From NCBI RefSeq assembly GCF_031834615.1, contig NZ_CP115543.1, positions 1,313,001 through 1,377,000 of the forward strand: a DNA stretch of 64,000 nucleotides. The letters are read 5' to 3'. The stretch is from Stenotrophomonas aracearum. GTDB taxonomy: Bacteria; Pseudomonadota; Gammaproteobacteria; Xanthomonadales; Xanthomonadaceae. Each line of letters opens with the position of its first letter. Positions within the stretch are counted from its first letter, which is position 1. Below, in pieces: positions 8,910 to 20,099 of this stretch. A program made the translations under genes and the position numbers. The notes below the pieces were generated by a model. That model saw nothing but the letters and a program-made list of their open reading frames with translations. It ran no database searches and was not told the DNA's origin.

Positions 8910-11900
8910 ATGGCGAACCTGACCCTGTCCCCCGCAGGACGCGCTGACGTCGCATCGACCGCGGCGTCGGCCCTGCCGATGTCGCGGCGCTCCACGACCG
9001 CTGTTTCGGTATCGAACCGCAGCATGCATCCCATTCCCAACGCGCGTCGTCTGTGGCTGGACGGCGTACCGCAGGACGAGCTTGACGCGCTCGCCACGGC
9101 GCTTGGCAAGGGCCCATTGGACGCCCATTTTTTCCTGACACTGGAATCGGGTTTCCACCGGACCGCGCTGGCTACGTCGATGGCACAGGAACTGGTGGAC
9201 GACGCGCTGCCCGGGCTGCTTCCCACCCAGCTGCCGGAGGAGCAGCGTGCCGCGTGGCGAATCTGCCTGACCTCGCTGCTGACCGTGCCACGGGTGGACT
9301 GGGAAGTGCAGTGCGTCCCATTGCGTACGCTGCTGGCCGACGTCGTGGCAGCACGCAACTCACTGTTTCGGGCCATGCGTGATGCGCTGTACCGGCCGCT
9401 GGATGTTCCGCGCGCTGAATGGAACGCCACCCTCGACGCGCGGCGAGTGAACGCTGCACATGATGTGCGGGCGTCAGCGCTGGAGCTGCGGCCGCATTCC
9501 CCGGCACTGCAGTGGGAGATCGCCCGCAACCAGCTGTCTCAGTGGTTGCCGGCGCTGCCGTCCGCGCAGGTCGAACGTGCGCTGGCACGGGTGGCCGCCA
9601 GCGCTGCGGCAGCGGGCGATGTAATCGATGCGCGGGCCGCGCTGCCGGCCTTGTTTGACGTGCTGGACTTCGACCGGCGTCCACTGATCAGCGATGGGCA
9701 GCGTGCGACGTTGCTGGAGAGGCTGGATCATGCGGCGGGTGGCGCTGCTCCTCCGCTGCTGTGCACCGACGGCGGCAGCGGTGACCGCCTGGGGCAGTGG
9801 TTGCTGTCGGTGGCGCAGCGAGCGAGCGCGCCGCCACATCCTTCCACCGGACTGCGCCGCGCGCTGGCGGATGCGCTTCTGTACGTCGCGTCCCTGGCGC
9901 CAGGCCGGCAGCCACTCCTGTCCCGCGATGCGGTTGCGTCACCGGCGCCGATCAACACACCCGGCACTGTGCGCGCTGCAGACGATGTTGAAGGCGTGCC
10001 GCTGCCGATGGCCTCCGGCGCGGCGCGGCACGGCGGGCACGGCATGCTGGCCGCGGCCGCTGGGCTGGTTGGCAGCGGGGTGGGCCTGGTAGCGCTGGGA
10101 TGGCACCTGGCATTCAGCGACTCGCGGCCCGCAGTGCCTGTGCCTTCACCCACGCCTGCATCGCCCCGGCGCGTAGCGCATGCCGTGGCGCTACTGGACG
10201 AGATCATCGACCGCGAAGCCGGCGGGTCGATCTGGCACGCGCTCTGGCATCGGGTACACGGCGTACCGTACCCGGACATGGCAGGGTTGACCGCACAGGT
10301 CGCCGAACTGCTCGAGGGCAACCACGTCGCGCGCGAGGTGATCGCTGCATTGGCGCCGCCAACACCGACAGACGCCTTGGAGACGCGGCATCGCATGCGT
10401 CGATCCATCGCAACCCCCTCGCTGATCGGCCACAGCGAAACCGTTCTGGATGCCAGCGAACGCAGCCAGCTGGATGACGTCAGCCGGGTGCTGGTGGACG
10501 TGGCGCGGCAGGCGCCGCCGCCGGATCCTGAGCCTGCCATTCCGCTGCCCGGATTGGACCTGGCGCTGACCCGCTCGCGGATGCTGACCTGGGTGCAGTC
10601 GATGGGACGCAATGCCAGCGAACAGCATCATCGCCTGCGCACAGCCTGGCGCCAGGTGGTGGCGTCCGAGCACAGCCTGGTCCTGGCTTACGCCGAGCTG
10701 CCCCACCTCGACCGTGACCTGACGCAGCTGGTGACGGCGGACCTGCGCAGCGTGACCGGCAAGGAGATCGACCCCACCCAGATCTACCTCAATACCTTCC
10801 AGACCAGCGAGACCTGGCCGCAATGGGAGGCCCGACAGTTGCGCCCGCCGGGGGCAACCTTCCGCAGCCAGCACCGGCTGGTACCGCCCGACCAGCGCGT
10901 GCGCAGCGGGCTGGTCAGTGCGCACACGCTGGTGGCTGCGGCACTGCTGCCGGTCCCGCCCGACAGGAAGTACGCCGGTCTGTATTACCGGGGGGTGCCG
11001 GAGATCTATTTCCCGGTGCAGGAGTGTCGAGAGCTGACCCTCGACCAGTTTTCCCGTGCGGTGGACGGCCGCGATTACCTCGGTGCGTTCGGGCGCCGCC
11101 ATTACGCATGCCTGGAAGAGGCCTGGCATGGACGACCCGTTGCCGGTTCGTCGCGCTTTGTCACTGCCATCGGCCGCCGCCTGGCAGGTGCAGCGGTCCT
11201 GCTCAACGCGGCCGGCCAGCTCAGCGACCCGGCGGCGGCCGCGATCAAGGCGCTGGTCGATTTCCCGACCCGATTCAACGTGGCAGAAGCGGGCGACGGC
11301 CGCGCGCTGGCCCTGCCGGGCTGGCAGGTCGATGTGCACGCATTGGCCGCCAACGCGTCCGGCCACGTGGTGCCCCTGCACGGCGTGCTGCTGGTCACCG
11401 CCGTGGCCGGCGAGCTGCAGCCGGCGCCGGTCACGCTGCTGGTCAGCACCACGCGTACGCCACTCATCGAGGCGTTCGATTCCGCTGCCGAGGCGATGCA
11501 GCAGCTCGCCACCGAAGTGCCGCACCAGCTTCCGCTGCGGGTGGCGGTGAACCAACACGCGCGCTGGCAGGATGGCGTTCTGCCGGTGATGCCCGCCTAT
11601 GTGATTGATGGCGACTTCCGCTGGGCGTTGTTCCTGCAGGCACTCGAGCTGCGGCATGCGCAGTTGAGCGCTACGGGCCTGCCCTCGCGGGCACAGCTGC
11701 GCCAGGCGTTCAATGCACTGGACGCAGAACTTGCCTCGCCCTACCTGCCCATTCCGGTACCGGTGTTGGCCGCCGCCGGCGAGCTGGCGGCGCTGGATGC
11801 TGTCGGCCTGGCGGCGCGAAGCTCCGCTCATTGGCTGGCGCGGTTCCCGCCGGGCACTCCGGGCGCGCTGCAGAACGCCGGCATGGACGGCGCGCGCTGG

Positions 11901-14450
11901 CTCCATGCGCTGAGTGTAGGGCGCAGCCTGGTCGAGCGCGCCTACCCGTTGCTGGTGCCGTTCGTGCAGCAGCGGCTGGACGATGAAATCATGCGCCGTC
12001 ACCGCACCGCGTTCGACAGCAGCTGCTGCTTCGTCGTGTCGTTCAAGGATGGACATGCCGGCGAGCAGACCTACAGCGGCTGGGTGCACAACCGCGCGCA
12101 GAAGAAGGCCGCCGCCAGTTTCGCCGAATGCGCGATGACCCGCGCGGCCGGGTTCGACGACCCGCCCGGGCGCCTGCTGGGCCTGTACACCAGCAGTGAC
12201 AGCGCGCTGTTCGACGAGAACAACGAAGTGGTGGGGCTGGAGGCATCGCAGCTGCTTTCGATCGCACGTGAACTGGACGTGCAGGGTGATTACCTGCGTG
12301 CGCTGGACCAGTTCTGGCAACGCCATCAAACCGATGTGCTGGCCACCCTGCGCGGCGGCTACCTGTACGGCTGCGCCCAGCAGCATGCCGACGGATCGCT
12401 GTCCACGCGCGGCGCGCACCTGGCCCTGGGGGTCTTCGGCACCATGACGGCAGCCCAGTCGCAGGACCCGCGCTACACGCCCGTGCCGCGCAGCGGCATG
12501 CGCACCGGCTGGTTGCAGATCCACGGCATTGCCTCGACGGTCCTGCATATTGGCGACGCGGATGGCCCGGAAGTGCTGCTGTACTTCCCCAACGACCGAC
12601 ACCGCTTCCATGAGTTCGCCAGCGATGCGGACATGTTGGGCTGGATCGAACGCGCCGCCGCCACCGACATCGGACGGAAATGGCTGGAGACGGCGTTCGA
12701 CCTGGCCGACCTGCAGGACGGCTGGATCTCCAACGGCGTGCATACGGCGTTGGGTGACGGGGCGCAGGCGATGTTCGGGCATGGCGGTGCGGTGCTTCCG
12801 ATCGAAGGCGAAACCTCGCGGGCGCTGATGGCGCGGCTGCAGCAACGCGCGCGTCGCGATGCGCAGACCCTGATGACGTCACCGTGGGAAGCGTTCCGAC
12901 GGACGTGGATGCCACGCCTGGAACGCTGCCAGGAAGCGATGGGCCTGGTCGCCCTCGTGCTCCCCGAGGTGCTGCCGGTCGTGGCATTGTTGTCAGCCGC
13001 GGAACTGGGCGTGGGCGTGCAGCAGGCCGTAGGCGGCAATACCGCAGCCCAGCGTCGCGACGGTGCCGGTGCTGCGCTGTTCGGCGCGTTCGGCGTGGCA
13101 CTTTCGGCCCCCTTGGGGACGGCGCGCTTGGCAGGGCTTGCCGCGCGCGATGGAGCGCGGTTGCAACCGGCCATACAGGCGCCCTCGTGGGAGCGTGTGG
13201 TCGACCCGCTTGAGCACCTGGCGGAGCGGTATGCGCGGCCAGTGTCGCTGTCAGGCTCGCGCGCGGCCGACAACGGCGTGCACGACTACCTGGGAGGCAA
13301 GTACATCGAGCAGGGCGGGCACGCCTATCAGGTGGCGTTCGACCGGTCGCACGGCACCTGGCGCCTGCAGAACCCGGCGCCGGGAAACTTCTACCACCAG
13401 CCGGTGCGCCTGAATGCCGACGGCGCGTGGGAGCCACATAGCGACGTCGGGCTGCGCGGTGGCGCGCCCAACAGCGGCTCGCGCAGGCGCCAGCAGTGGG
13501 TGGACCGCAGCTACCGTGGGTCGTTGAACTCGCTGGTTGAGCGCTCGGTGTCGCGCTCGGTGGACAGCAGTTCGCAGGACTTTGCCTGGGGCCAGGAGAA
13601 CTGGGGACGGGTGACCACGCCAACGAACGCCGACACGGTGTCGCTGGAGCGCATGAAGGAACTGTTCGTGTCGGGCAATCTCGACCCGGTGCAGCAGGGC
13701 GCGCTGTCGGTGATCATCGAGCGGCTGGACAACACCCTGCGCGCCGAGCGTTACATCGTGGTCAACGAGGTGGTACACGACTCGGTCTACATTGCCGGGG
13801 GCGAATTCGTTCCCGCATCCCAGACGCTGCTCGGCGAGGACATGGGCATTGCCGCGTCCGGCATGTGCACCGGGTTGTCGCGGATCATGGTCACCGCGAT
13901 GGGGCAGGGCGAAGAAATGCATGTGCTCAACCAGCTGCGCAGGGCCATCCGCGAGCCGGGTAGCGCCCACGCCGGGGTGGTGCGTGCCCTGATCCGCGAC
14001 GCCCAGGGTGCGGCGTTGCAGCCGGGTTCGGTCTCGGCCGCCTCGCTGATCGGGATCGACGAATTGGCCGATTTCCTGTCGAAGGTCGCCCGCAGCAGCC
14101 AGTTCATCCTCAACGGCGCCAGGCACAGCATGGCCCTGGCGGTGGACGTGCTTGCCAACGGGCAGCGGGAGTACAAGCTTCTGGATCCGAATTTCGGCCT
14201 CATGGTGTTCAAGCGACGGTCCAAACTGGACCGCTGGATGAACAACCTGTTCGGCTCGCGCTATTTCAGCCGACTGTCGGGCGGCGCGACCGGCAGCAAG
14301 GCCGATGAAACCCTGGCCGAAATGTACGGCGCGGTGCCTGTGCCAGGGACGGCGCGCATGCAGTTCCACCTTCGCCAGGTCGACACCGAACGCATGAAGG
14401 CCCAGGCCGCCGCACGCGGCTGGACCGCCCTGTTCGAGCATGTCCGCTGA
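8910..14450 (+). CDS. Large toxin-like protein with candidate C58-type cysteine protease at the C-terminus
   Basis: This single 1846-residue protein has no signal peptide. Its layout resembles the large dermonecrotic-toxin-domain proteins of Pseudomonas (DUF6543 group): an N-terminal helical region, a conserved-looking block with IYLNTF near residues 625-630, and a late segment near 1465-1490 ([18 protein letters not shown]) like the repeated Y-x-V...D...G-x-W-R motif of those proteins. Hydrophobic stretches lie near 379-402 and 1343-1374, the second looking like a membrane-insertion hairpin. The last 250 residues carry GMCTGLS (Cys1653), RHSMALAV (His1739) and LLDPNFG (Asp1759), in the order and local context of YopT/AvrPphB/LifA C58 proteases. 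Function is inferred only. The ATG at 8910 has no clear ribosome site, and no secretion or immunity gene lies next to it. Confidence 0.7.
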   Translation: MANLTLSPAGRADVASTAASALPMSRRSTTAVSVSNRSMHPIPNARRLWLDGVPQDELDALATALGKGPLDAHFFLTLESGFHRTALATSMAQELVDDALPGLLPTQLPEEQRAAWRICLTSLLTVPRVDWEVQCVPLRTLLADVVAARNSLFRAMRDALYRPLDVPRAEWNATLDARRVNAAHDVRASALELRPHSPALQWEIARNQLSQWLPALPSAQVERALARVAASAAAAGDVIDARAALPALFDVLDFDRRPLISDGQRATLLERLDHAAGGAAPPLLCTDGGSGDRLGQWLLSVAQRASAPPHPSTGLRRALADALLYVASLAPGRQPLLSRDAVASPAPINTPGTVRAADDVEGVPLPMASGAARHGGHGMLAAAAGLVGSGVGLVALGWHLAFSDSRPAVPVPSPTPASPRRVAHAVALLDEIIDREAGGSIWHALWHRVHGVPYPDMAGLTAQVAELLEGNHVAREVIAALAPPTPTDALETRHRMRRSIATPSLIGHSETVLDASERSQLDDVSRVLVDVARQAPPPDPEPAIPLPGLDLALTRSRMLTWVQSMGRNASEQHHRLRTAWRQVVASEHSLVLAYAELPHLDRDLTQLVTADLRSVTGKEIDPTQIYLNTFQTSETWPQWEARQLRPPGATFRSQHRLVPPDQRVRSGLVSAHTLVAAALLPVPPDRKYAGLYYRGVPEIYFPVQECRELTLDQFSRAVDGRDYLGAFGRRHYACLEEAWHGRPVAGSSRFVTAIGRRLAGAAVLLNAAGQLSDPAAAAIKALVDFPTRFNVAEAGDGRALALPGWQVDVHALAANASGHVVPLHGVLLVTAVAGELQPAPVTLLVSTTRTPLIEAFDSAAEAMQQLATEVPHQLPLRVAVNQHARWQDGVLPVMPAYVIDGDFRWALFLQALELRHAQLSATGLPSRAQLRQAFNALDAELASPYLPIPVPVLAAAGELAALDAVGLAARSSAHWLARFPPGTPGALQNAGMDGARWLHALSVGRSLVERAYPLLVPFVQQRLDDEIMRRHRTAFDSSCCFVVSFKDGHAGEQTYSGWVHNRAQKKAAASFAECAMTRAAGFDDPPGRLLGLYTSSDSALFDENNEVVGLEASQLLSIARELDVQGDYLRALDQFWQRHQTDVLATLRGGYLYGCAQQHADGSLSTRGAHLALGVFGTMTAAQSQDPRYTPVPRSGMRTGWLQIHGIASTVLHIGDADGPEVLLYFPNDRHRFHEFASDADMLGWIERAAATDIGRKWLETAFDLADLQDGWISNGVHTALGDGAQAMFGHGGAVLPIEGETSRALMARLQQRARRDAQTLMTSPWEAFRRTWMPRLERCQEAMGLVALVLPEVLPVVALLSAAELGVGVQQAVGGNTAAQRRDGAGAALFGAFGVALSAPLGTARLAGLAARDGARLQPAIQAPSWERVVDPLEHLAERYARPVSLSGSRAADNGVHDYLGGKYIEQGGHAYQVAFDRSHGTWRLQNPAPGNFYHQPVRLNADGAWEPHSDVGLRGGAPNSGSRRRQQWVDRSYRGSLNSLVERSVSRSVDSSSQDFAWGQENWGRVTTPTNADTVSLERMKELFVSGNLDPVQQGALSVIIERLDNTLRAERYIVVNEVVHDSVYIAGGEFVPASQTLLGEDMGIAASGMCTGLSRIMVTAMGQGEEMHVLNQLRRAIREPGSAHAGVVRALIRDAQGAALQPGSVSAASLIGIDELADFLSKVARSSQFILNGARHSMALAVDVLANGQREYKLLDPNFGLMVFKRRSKLDRWMNNLFGSRYFSRLSGGATGSKADETLAEMYGAVPVPGTARMQFHLRQVDTERMKAQAAARGWTALFEHVR

Positions 14451-14515
14451 CCCCCGGCCCCCATTGCCGCCCGGGGCAGGTAAAATTGTCCCGGACCCTG
14501 TACCCCGAGCCTTCC

Positions 14516-15919
14516 ATGACCTGCCGCACCCGCTTTGCCCCCAGTCCCACCGGCTACCTGCACATCGGCGGCGCCCGCACCGCGCTGTACTGCTGGCTGG
14601 AAGCGCGCCACCGTGGCGGCGAGTTTGTGCTGCGCATCGAAGACACGGACCGCGAGCGCAGCACCCAGGGCGCCATCGACGCGATCCTGGAGGCGATGGA
14701 CTGGCTGGGCCTGGGCTATGACGAAGGCCCGATCTACCAGACCCAGCGCGTGGCCCGTTACAAGGAAGTGGCCGAGCAGCTGGTCGCCGACGGCAAGGCG
14801 TACTACGCCTACGAAACCCGCGAAGAGCTCGACGCGATGCGCGAAGCGGCGATGGCGCGCCAGGAAAAGCCGCGCTACAACGGCGCCGCGCGCGAGCTGG
14901 GCCTGCCGTACCGTGACGACCCGAACCGGGTGATCCGCTTCAAGAACCCGCAGGAAGGCACGGTCGTGTTCGACGACCTGATCAAGGGCCGCATCGAGAT
15001 CGCCAACAGCGAGCTCGACGACATGGTGATCTTCCGTCCGGACGGCTTCCCCACCTACAACTTCGCGGTGGTGGTGGACGACTGGGACATGCGCATTTCC
15101 GAAGTGATCCGCGGCGACGACCACATCAACAACACCCCGCGCCAGATCAACCTGTACGAAGGCATTGGCGCTCCGGTGCCGAAGTTCGGGCACATGCCGA
15201 TGATCCTGGACGAGCAGGGCGCCAAGCTGTCCAAGCGCACCGGCGCGGCCGACGTGATGCAGTACAAGGACGCCGGTTACCTGCCCGACGCGCTGCTCAG
15301 CTACCTGGCCCGCCTGGGCTGGTCGCACGGCGACCAGGAGCTGTTCAGCCGCCAGGAGCTGATCGACCTGTTCGACGTGACCCACTGCAACTCCAAGGCC
15401 TCGCGCCTGGACATGGCCAAGCTGGGCTGGGTCAACCAGCACTTCCTGAAGAGCGAAGACCCGGCCAGCATCGCCCCGCACCTGGTTTACCAGCTGAATA
15501 AGCTGGGCCTGGACCTGACTGCCGGCCCGGCCCCGGCCGACGTGGTGGTGGCGCTGCGCGACCGCGTGCAGACCCTGAAGGAAATGGCCGAAAAGTCCGT
15601 GGTCTGGTACCAGCCGCTGGTCGAATACGACGACGCCGCGGTGGCCAAGCACTTCAAGCCGGGCGCCGAACTGGCGCTGGGCAAGACCCGCGAGCTGCTG
15701 GCGGGGCTGGGCGAGTGGACCTTGGACGGCGTGGCGGTGGCCCTGCATGACGTCGCAACGGCGCTGGAGATCGGCATGGGCAAGGTGGCGCAGCCGCTGC
15801 GCGTGGCCATCACCGGCACCCAGGTCAGCCCGGATATTTCGCAGACCGTGTTCCTGGCCGGGCGTGAAGAGGCCTTGAAACGCATCGACGTCGCACTTAC
15901 TAAAGTACCGACCGCCTGA
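14516..15919 (+). CDS. gltX: Glutamate--tRNA ligase
   Basis: GltX charges tRNA-Glu with glutamate in the cytoplasm. The 467-residue length is typical of the bacterial enzyme. The class I HIGH-like motif is in [15 protein letters not shown] at the N-terminus and the KMSKS-like motif is KLSKRTGA near residue 240. The anticodon-binding helical domain fills the C-terminal third. The frame is open from 14486, but the family N-terminus [13 protein letters not shown] fixes the ATG at 14516. The zur-like gene follows after 16 bases, suggesting one transcript. Confidence 0.97.
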   Translation: MTCRTRFAPSPTGYLHIGGARTALYCWLEARHRGGEFVLRIEDTDRERSTQGAIDAILEAMDWLGLGYDEGPIYQTQRVARYKEVAEQLVADGKAYYAYETREELDAMREAAMARQEKPRYNGAARELGLPYRDDPNRVIRFKNPQEGTVVFDDLIKGRIEIANSELDDMVIFRPDGFPTYNFAVVVDDWDMRISEVIRGDDHINNTPRQINLYEGIGAPVPKFGHMPMILDEQGAKLSKRTGAADVMQYKDAGYLPDALLSYLARLGWSHGDQELFSRQELIDLFDVTHCNSKASRLDMAKLGWVNQHFLKSEDPASIAPHLVYQLNKLGLDLTAGPAPADVVVALRDRVQTLKEMAEKSVVWYQPLVEYDDAAVAKHFKPGAELALGKTRELLAGLGEWTLDGVAVALHDVATALEIGMGKVAQPLRVAITGTQVSPDISQTVFLAGREEALKRIDVALTKVPTA

Positions 15920-15935
15920 CGCCAGGAGACCGCGC

Positions 15936-16421
15936 ATGTCCGCCAAGACCGCTTGTACCGCCCCCCATCACCACGTTCACGATGCCTCGGACTTCGTGAA
16001 GGTGGTGGAGCGCGTGTGCACGGAACGCGGACTGCGGCTGACGCCGATCCGCGCCAACGTGCTGCGCCTGATCGCCGAGGCCGGCAAGCCGGTCAAGGCG
16101 TATGAGCTGCTGGAGTGGGTGCGCAGCGGCAAGGGCGTGGGCGCCGACGCCCCGCCCACCGTGTACCGCGCGCTGGACTTCCTGATGGCCAATGGCTTCG
16201 TGCACAAGCTCGAGTCGGTGAACGCCTTCGTGGCCTGCCACCACCCGAGCAGCGCCCAGCACTCGGTGCCGTTCCTGATCTGCAACAGCTGCCACAGCGC
16301 AGTGGAGCTGGAAGACCGCGACATCGTCAGCCAGCTGGAGAAGCGCGCCAAGGAGCTGGGGTTCCAGCCGCAGGCACAGACCCTGGAAGTGCATGGTCTC
16401 TGCGCCCGCTGCGCGGGCTAG
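15936..16421 (+). CDS. zur: Fur-family zinc uptake regulator (Zur-like)
   Basis: This 161-residue Fur-superfamily repressor has an N-terminal winged helix (RLTPIRANVLRLI and a DNA-recognition segment PPTVYRALDFLMANG). Its C-terminal metal domain has two CxxC pairs, ICNSC and LCARC, which form the structural zinc site. The histidine-rich start (HHHVHD) and these pairs favour Zur over Fur. Likely targets within this window are the ZnuD-like receptor at 20100-22286 and the MerC-like gene at 22447, where Zur-box-like sequences are visible. A spacing of 16 bases to gltX suggests co-transcription. Confidence 0.88.
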   Translation: MSAKTACTAPHHHVHDASDFVKVVERVCTERGLRLTPIRANVLRLIAEAGKPVKAYELLEWVRSGKGVGADAPPTVYRALDFLMANGFVHKLESVNAFVACHHPSSAQHSVPFLICNSCHSAVELEDRDIVSQLEKRAKELGFQPQAQTLEVHGLCARCAG

Positions 16422-16524
16422 GACACGCATGGCGTGTCCCTACGCGGTTCGCCGCATCGCCTGATCTGGACACGCATGGCGTGTCCCTACGCAACGCCCG
16501 CGTAGTGACACGCCATGCATGTCA
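16421..16524. repeat. Cluster of three SMAG palindromes
   Basis: Two copies on the minus strand (16421-16443 and 16468-16490, identical, GTAGGGACACGCCATGCGTG in reverse) are followed by one on the plus strand (16502-16524). They fill the space between the convergent zur-like and emrA-like genes and abut the zur stop codon. No other terminator is visible there, so they may end transcription from both sides. Confidence 0.85.
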
Positions 16525-16554
16525 TCGCGGTGCCGGATCATCGCAGTGCCCGAA

Positions 16555-17715
16555 TCATCGCGACGCGTCGGCGGTATTGACCCGAACCACCACCGACATC
16601 CCCGGCCGCAACCGCTCTACCAATTTCTGATCCGGATCAATCGCAATCCGAATCGGCAATCGCTGCACCACCTTGGTGAAATTGCCGCTGGCATTGTCCG
16701 GCCGCAGCACGCTGAATTCCGACCCGGTCGCGGGCGCGATCTGTTCCACATGTCCGGTCATCCGCTCCCCATCAAACGCATCCACGGAAAACGACGCCGG
16801 CTGGCCAATCCGCATGCGCCAGGTCTGGCCTTCCTTGAAGTTCGCCACCACCCAGAGCGTGTCCGGCACCAGGAACAACAGCTGCGAGCCGGCGGTAACG
16901 TACTGGCCCAGGCGCACCGAGGCTTCGCTGACCTGACCGTCGCGCGGTGCGTGGATCACCGTATTGGCGAGGTCGATACGCGCCAGTTCCAGCTGCGCCT
17001 TCGCCGTTTCCACGCCCGCTTCCAGCCCTTTTCGCGCGACCTGGGTGGAGGTCAGGGTTTCTTCGGCAATCCGGATCTGCGCCTGCGACTGCTGCACGGA
17101 CGACTGCGCGGCCTGCGCGCTGGTACGGAACTTGTCGCGGTCGTTGAGCGCCACCAGTTGCTGGTCGGCCAGCTGTTCGTAACGCTTGAGCTCACTGCGC
17201 GAGCGCGAGAGCTCGGATTGACCGGCCGACAGATTGGCCTTGGCCGCCCCGATCTGCGCCCGGTTCTGCGCCTGGGCCTGGTCGGAGTTGGCCAGCGCCG
17301 CCAGCGCGCTGTCGACGTTGGCCTGCGCCTGCGCCACCTTTTCCTTGTAGATGAGGTCGTCGATGCGCACCAGCGCCTCGCCCTGCTTCACGTGCTGGAA
17401 GTCCTTGACCAGCACCTCGGTGACATACCCATTGACCTGCGGCGCCAGCACCGTGATCTGCCCGCGCACATAGGCGTTGTCGGTGCTCACCCAGGTGCTG
17501 TTGAACGGCCACAGCGACCACGCGCGCAGGATCAGCGCGATGCCGATCAGCGCCACCACGATCATCACCACCACCGCGCGCGCGCTCGGCTTGAGGTACT
17601 TCGGCGCGCCGCCGCCGCTGGGGGCGGCCGCGGCGGCCGGGGCCGGCGCGGCGTCGGTGGGCGGTGGCGGGTTGACGTCGTCGGGGGCGTCGTCGCGCGG
17701 GGGCGTGCTGGACAT
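16555..17715 (-). CDS. EmrA-like periplasmic adaptor of an MFS efflux pump
   Basis: This is an HlyD-family membrane-fusion protein of 386 residues. A proline/alanine-rich cytoplasmic tail (residues 1-45) is followed by one membrane segment (about 46-68), a biotinyl-lipoyl half (STDNAYVRGQITVLAPQVNG), a long alanine/glutamine-rich coiled coil (about 115-245) and the beta-barrel domain containing VIHAPRDGQVSE. The partner MFS transporter lies 7 bases upstream. With an outer-membrane channel encoded elsewhere it would form a tripartite drug exporter of the EmrAB type. I leave the symbol blank because Stenotrophomonas has several such systems. Confidence 0.92.
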   Translation of the reverse strand: MSSTPPRDDAPDDVNPPPPTDAAPAPAAAAAPSGGGAPKYLKPSARAVVVMIVVALIGIALILRAWSLWPFNSTWVSTDNAYVRGQITVLAPQVNGYVTEVLVKDFQHVKQGEALVRIDDLIYKEKVAQAQANVDSALAALANSDQAQAQNRAQIGAAKANLSAGQSELSRSRSELKRYEQLADQQLVALNDRDKFRTSAQAAQSSVQQSQAQIRIAEETLTSTQVARKGLEAGVETAKAQLELARIDLANTVIHAPRDGQVSEASVRLGQYVTAGSQLLFLVPDTLWVVANFKEGQTWRMRIGQPASFSVDAFDGERMTGHVEQIAPATGSEFSVLRPDNASGNFTKVVQRLPIRIAIDPDQKLVERLRPGMSVVVRVNTADASR

Positions 17716-17722
17716 GGGGAAC

Positions 17723-19381
17723 TCAGGGCGAAGGGGAAAGGACAGGGCGCGGGTGGCGCTTGCGCCACTGCTTGAGCACGGCGGTGCGCACCGACAACAG
17801 CAGCAGCCAGCCGAGGAAGCAGAGCGCAACGCGCCCGCTGAGCGAGAACACGTCATTGAAGCCGCGCACGTTGGCTTCGCGGCGGGTCACCTGGGCCAGC
17901 TGCGCGGTGCCCTGCGCGCTGCGCTGCACCGGGTCGGTGATCTGCGCGGTGTACACCTGCTGCTGCAGCTTCAGGCGTTGCGCAACGACGTTGTCGGCCG
18001 GGTCGAGCTGGCTGACCAGCGCGCTGGAATAGACCTGCTCGCGGTGGACCTGGTAGGTGCCGAGCAGCGCTGAGCCGGCCAGCCCGCCCAGGGTCTGGGT
18101 GATCGAGACCGTGACCAGGAAGGTGATCATGTGGTCGGTGCCCTGTTTCAGCGCCTGGGTGATGCCGAGCATGATCAGCGGGCCCATGAACATGCCCGAG
18201 CCCATGGCCGCCAGGAACTGGCTCAGGAAGAAGTCGTGCGGGCGGTCCTGGCTGGTGCGGCTCTGGTCGAGCAGGGCGGCGCTGCCCAGCAGCAGGATCG
18301 CCATCAGCAGCTGCGCGATGATCCGCTTCGGGCCAAACGTCAACGAACTGGTCGCGATGCCGGTGATCACTCCGGCCAGAATGACCGCGAACAACGGTCG
18401 CATCTGGTCAGGCCCCATGCCGAGCTGGCGCATCAGTCCGACCACGCCGAACGATTGCTCGGTGGTCAGGAAGCGCAGCAGGAACGCGCCGAGGATGAAG
18501 TGCAGCATCGGCAAGGTGGCCAGCCAGCGGATCTGCAGCAGCGGATTGCGTCGATAGTGCTCCACCACCAGCCCGGCGGTGCCCAGTGTGATCGAGGCAA
18601 TCAACGCCCAACCCAGCCACGGCGTGTCGAGCCACCAGCGCAGGGTGCCCTGTGCGAGCACCACCACAAGCAGCGCAACCGCAGGGGCAAGCAGCGCGAA
18701 GCTGACGAAATCCATCGGCTCGAATACCTTGATCTGTGCACCGGGCGGCAGCTTCAGCATGACCACCGCCGCGAACGCACATAGCGCCAGCCCGGCTTCG
18801 AACAGATAAAGGTTATGCCACTGGCCGGTGTCGATCAGGCCGGGCGAGACCAGCCAGGCAATCGGCACCGCCATCTGCGAAATGCCGACGCCGATCACCA
18901 GCAGGTTGCCGGTGAAGCGACGTGGCAAAGACTGCAGCATGTACAACGTGCCGAGTGTGCTGCAGGCCGCGCCGGCAAAGCCGCTCGCCGCGCGCATCAT
19001 CATGGTGGTTTCGAAACTGCCCACGAACAGGTGCAGCACCGCCAGCGCGGCGTACAGCCCCAGGCCGATCTCGGCAAACAGGCGGATGCCGTACTGCTGG
19101 CGGAACTTGAAGGCGAGCAGGTTGGCGGTGACGTTGACCATCGCATAGGCCGCCACCAGCCAGCTGCCCTGGGTAGGGGTGAGCCCGAGCTGACCCTGCA
19201 GGAACGGCAGGTTGGCGGTGACCAGCGCGCTGCCCAGGCCGCCGGTGATACCGACCAGCAGCGACACCAGCGCATAGGCCAGGCGGCGGTGCGGCGGATG
19301 CCAGGGCATTGAAGCGGAGCCGGGCAGGGTCGGCTTTTCGTGTTCCTCCCAGTCGGGAATCGGCTTGAGGTACTCGGGCAT
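17723..19381 (-). CDS. EmrB-like DHA2-family MFS efflux transporter
   Basis: The 552-residue protein has about 14 predicted membrane helices, the length and topology of drug:proton antiporter family 2. Motif C-like glycine-rich helices are seen (SLLVGITGGLGSALVTANLP; GFAGAACSTLGTLYM). A periplasmic loop near the C-terminus (residues about 455-510, rich in Gln) is typical of EmrB. Its ATG shares one base with the TGA of the upstream tetR-type gene, and the adaptor gene follows after 7 bases, so all three form one operon read on the minus strand. Confidence 0.9.
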   Translation of the reverse strand: MPEYLKPIPDWEEHEKPTLPGSASMPWHPPHRRLAYALVSLLVGITGGLGSALVTANLPFLQGQLGLTPTQGSWLVAAYAMVNVTANLLAFKFRQQYGIRLFAEIGLGLYAALAVLHLFVGSFETTMMMRAASGFAGAACSTLGTLYMLQSLPRRFTGNLLVIGVGISQMAVPIAWLVSPGLIDTGQWHNLYLFEAGLALCAFAAVVMLKLPPGAQIKVFEPMDFVSFALLAPAVALLVVVLAQGTLRWWLDTPWLGWALIASITLGTAGLVVEHYRRNPLLQIRWLATLPMLHFILGAFLLRFLTTEQSFGVVGLMRQLGMGPDQMRPLFAVILAGVITGIATSSLTFGPKRIIAQLLMAILLLGSAALLDQSRTSQDRPHDFFLSQFLAAMGSGMFMGPLIMLGITQALKQGTDHMITFLVTVSITQTLGGLAGSALLGTYQVHREQVYSSALVSQLDPADNVVAQRLKLQQQVYTAQITDPVQRSAQGTAQLAQVTRREANVRGFNDVFSLSGRVALCFLGWLLLLSVRTAVLKQWRKRHPRPVLSPSP

Positions 19382-19947
19382 CAGCCGCTCCCGTCGACCT
19401 GCCCGCCCAGCCCTCCACGCAGCAGCTGCAGGGCGCGCGTGGCAAGCCGTGCGCGTTCGTCCTTGGTCTTGCCGCGCAGCGCCGCGCCGAGCATGCTGGA
19501 GATCAGCGAGATGTCGGCCGCCTGCAGGTCCGGGCGGCACAGGCCGGCATCGATCGCGCGCTGGATCGGCACTTTGAGCAGGGCGTGCACGGTCTGCCGC
19601 GCAGCCTTGATGCTGGGTTCGTCCGGATCCACCGCACGCCAGTAGTCAGCCAGCGCCGGCGAATGCACCAGCCGTGAGGCCATGCCCTGCAGCACTTCGA
19701 ACAGTACGTCGTCGCGGTCGCCCAAGGTCTCGACCTGCCGCGCGATTTTGGCCACGGTGCGATCCAGCAGCGCTTCGATCAGGGCGGTGCGGTCGGGAAA
19801 GTTGCGGTAAAGCGTGGCGCGCCCGACCTGTGCCTTTTCCACCACCAGGTCAAGCGGTGCGGTGACGCCATGCTGGCCGAACACCGCATCGGCGGCATCC
19901 AGGATGAGGGCGCGGCGGGCAGCCGCATCGGCACGTTGACTTTGCAT
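19381..19947 (-). CDS. TetR-family regulator of the efflux operon
   Basis: This 188-residue repressor has an N-terminal TetR helix-turn-helix (LILDAADAVFGQHG...VGRATLYRNFPDRTALIEALL) and a C-terminal ligand-binding helical domain resembling the SbtR-like group. It is first in the operon with the EmrB- and EmrA-like genes. A perfect inverted repeat just upstream at 19958-19973 is the likely operator, so it should repress itself and the pump until an inducer binds. Confidence 0.92.
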   Translation of the reverse strand: MQSQRADAAARRALILDAADAVFGQHGVTAPLDLVVEKAQVGRATLYRNFPDRTALIEALLDRTVAKIARQVETLGDRDDVLFEVLQGMASRLVHSPALADYWRAVDPDEPSIKAARQTVHALLKVPIQRAIDAGLCRPDLQAADISLISSMLGAALRGKTKDERARLATRALQLLRGGLGGQVDGSG

Positions 19948-19957
19948 GGGCTATTTT

Positions 19958-19973
19958 CGGACAGGAATGTCCG
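19958..19973. promoter_or_regulatory. Operator of the TetR-type regulator
   Basis: CGGACA-GGAA-TGTCCG is a perfect 6+6 inverted repeat beginning 11 bases upstream of the tetR-type start codon. Its size and position fit an autoregulatory TetR operator. Confidence 0.7.
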
Positions 19974-20043
19974 TAATGGAAGCCGGGGCAGGCGTTACCG
20001 GTATAAGGCGGCTGGGGATGGTCAACGAGGCGTGAATTCAGGA

Positions 20044-20073
20044 CAACAAAAAACGGGGGCCTCGCGGCCCCCG
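20044..20073 (-). terminator. Intrinsic terminator of the TonB-dependent receptor gene
   Basis: Read on the minus strand, CGGGGGCC-GCGA-GGCCCCCG is followed by TTTTTTG, 27 bases after the receptor stop codon. Confidence 0.9.
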
Positions 20074-20099
20074 AAGATCAGGCATGACCCCAGCGGGAA

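Noticed and set aside
16421-16524. Small CRISPR array from the repeated palindromes
   Set aside because: The units are inverted relative to each other, spacing is irregular, and no cas gene is near. They are SMAG repeats.
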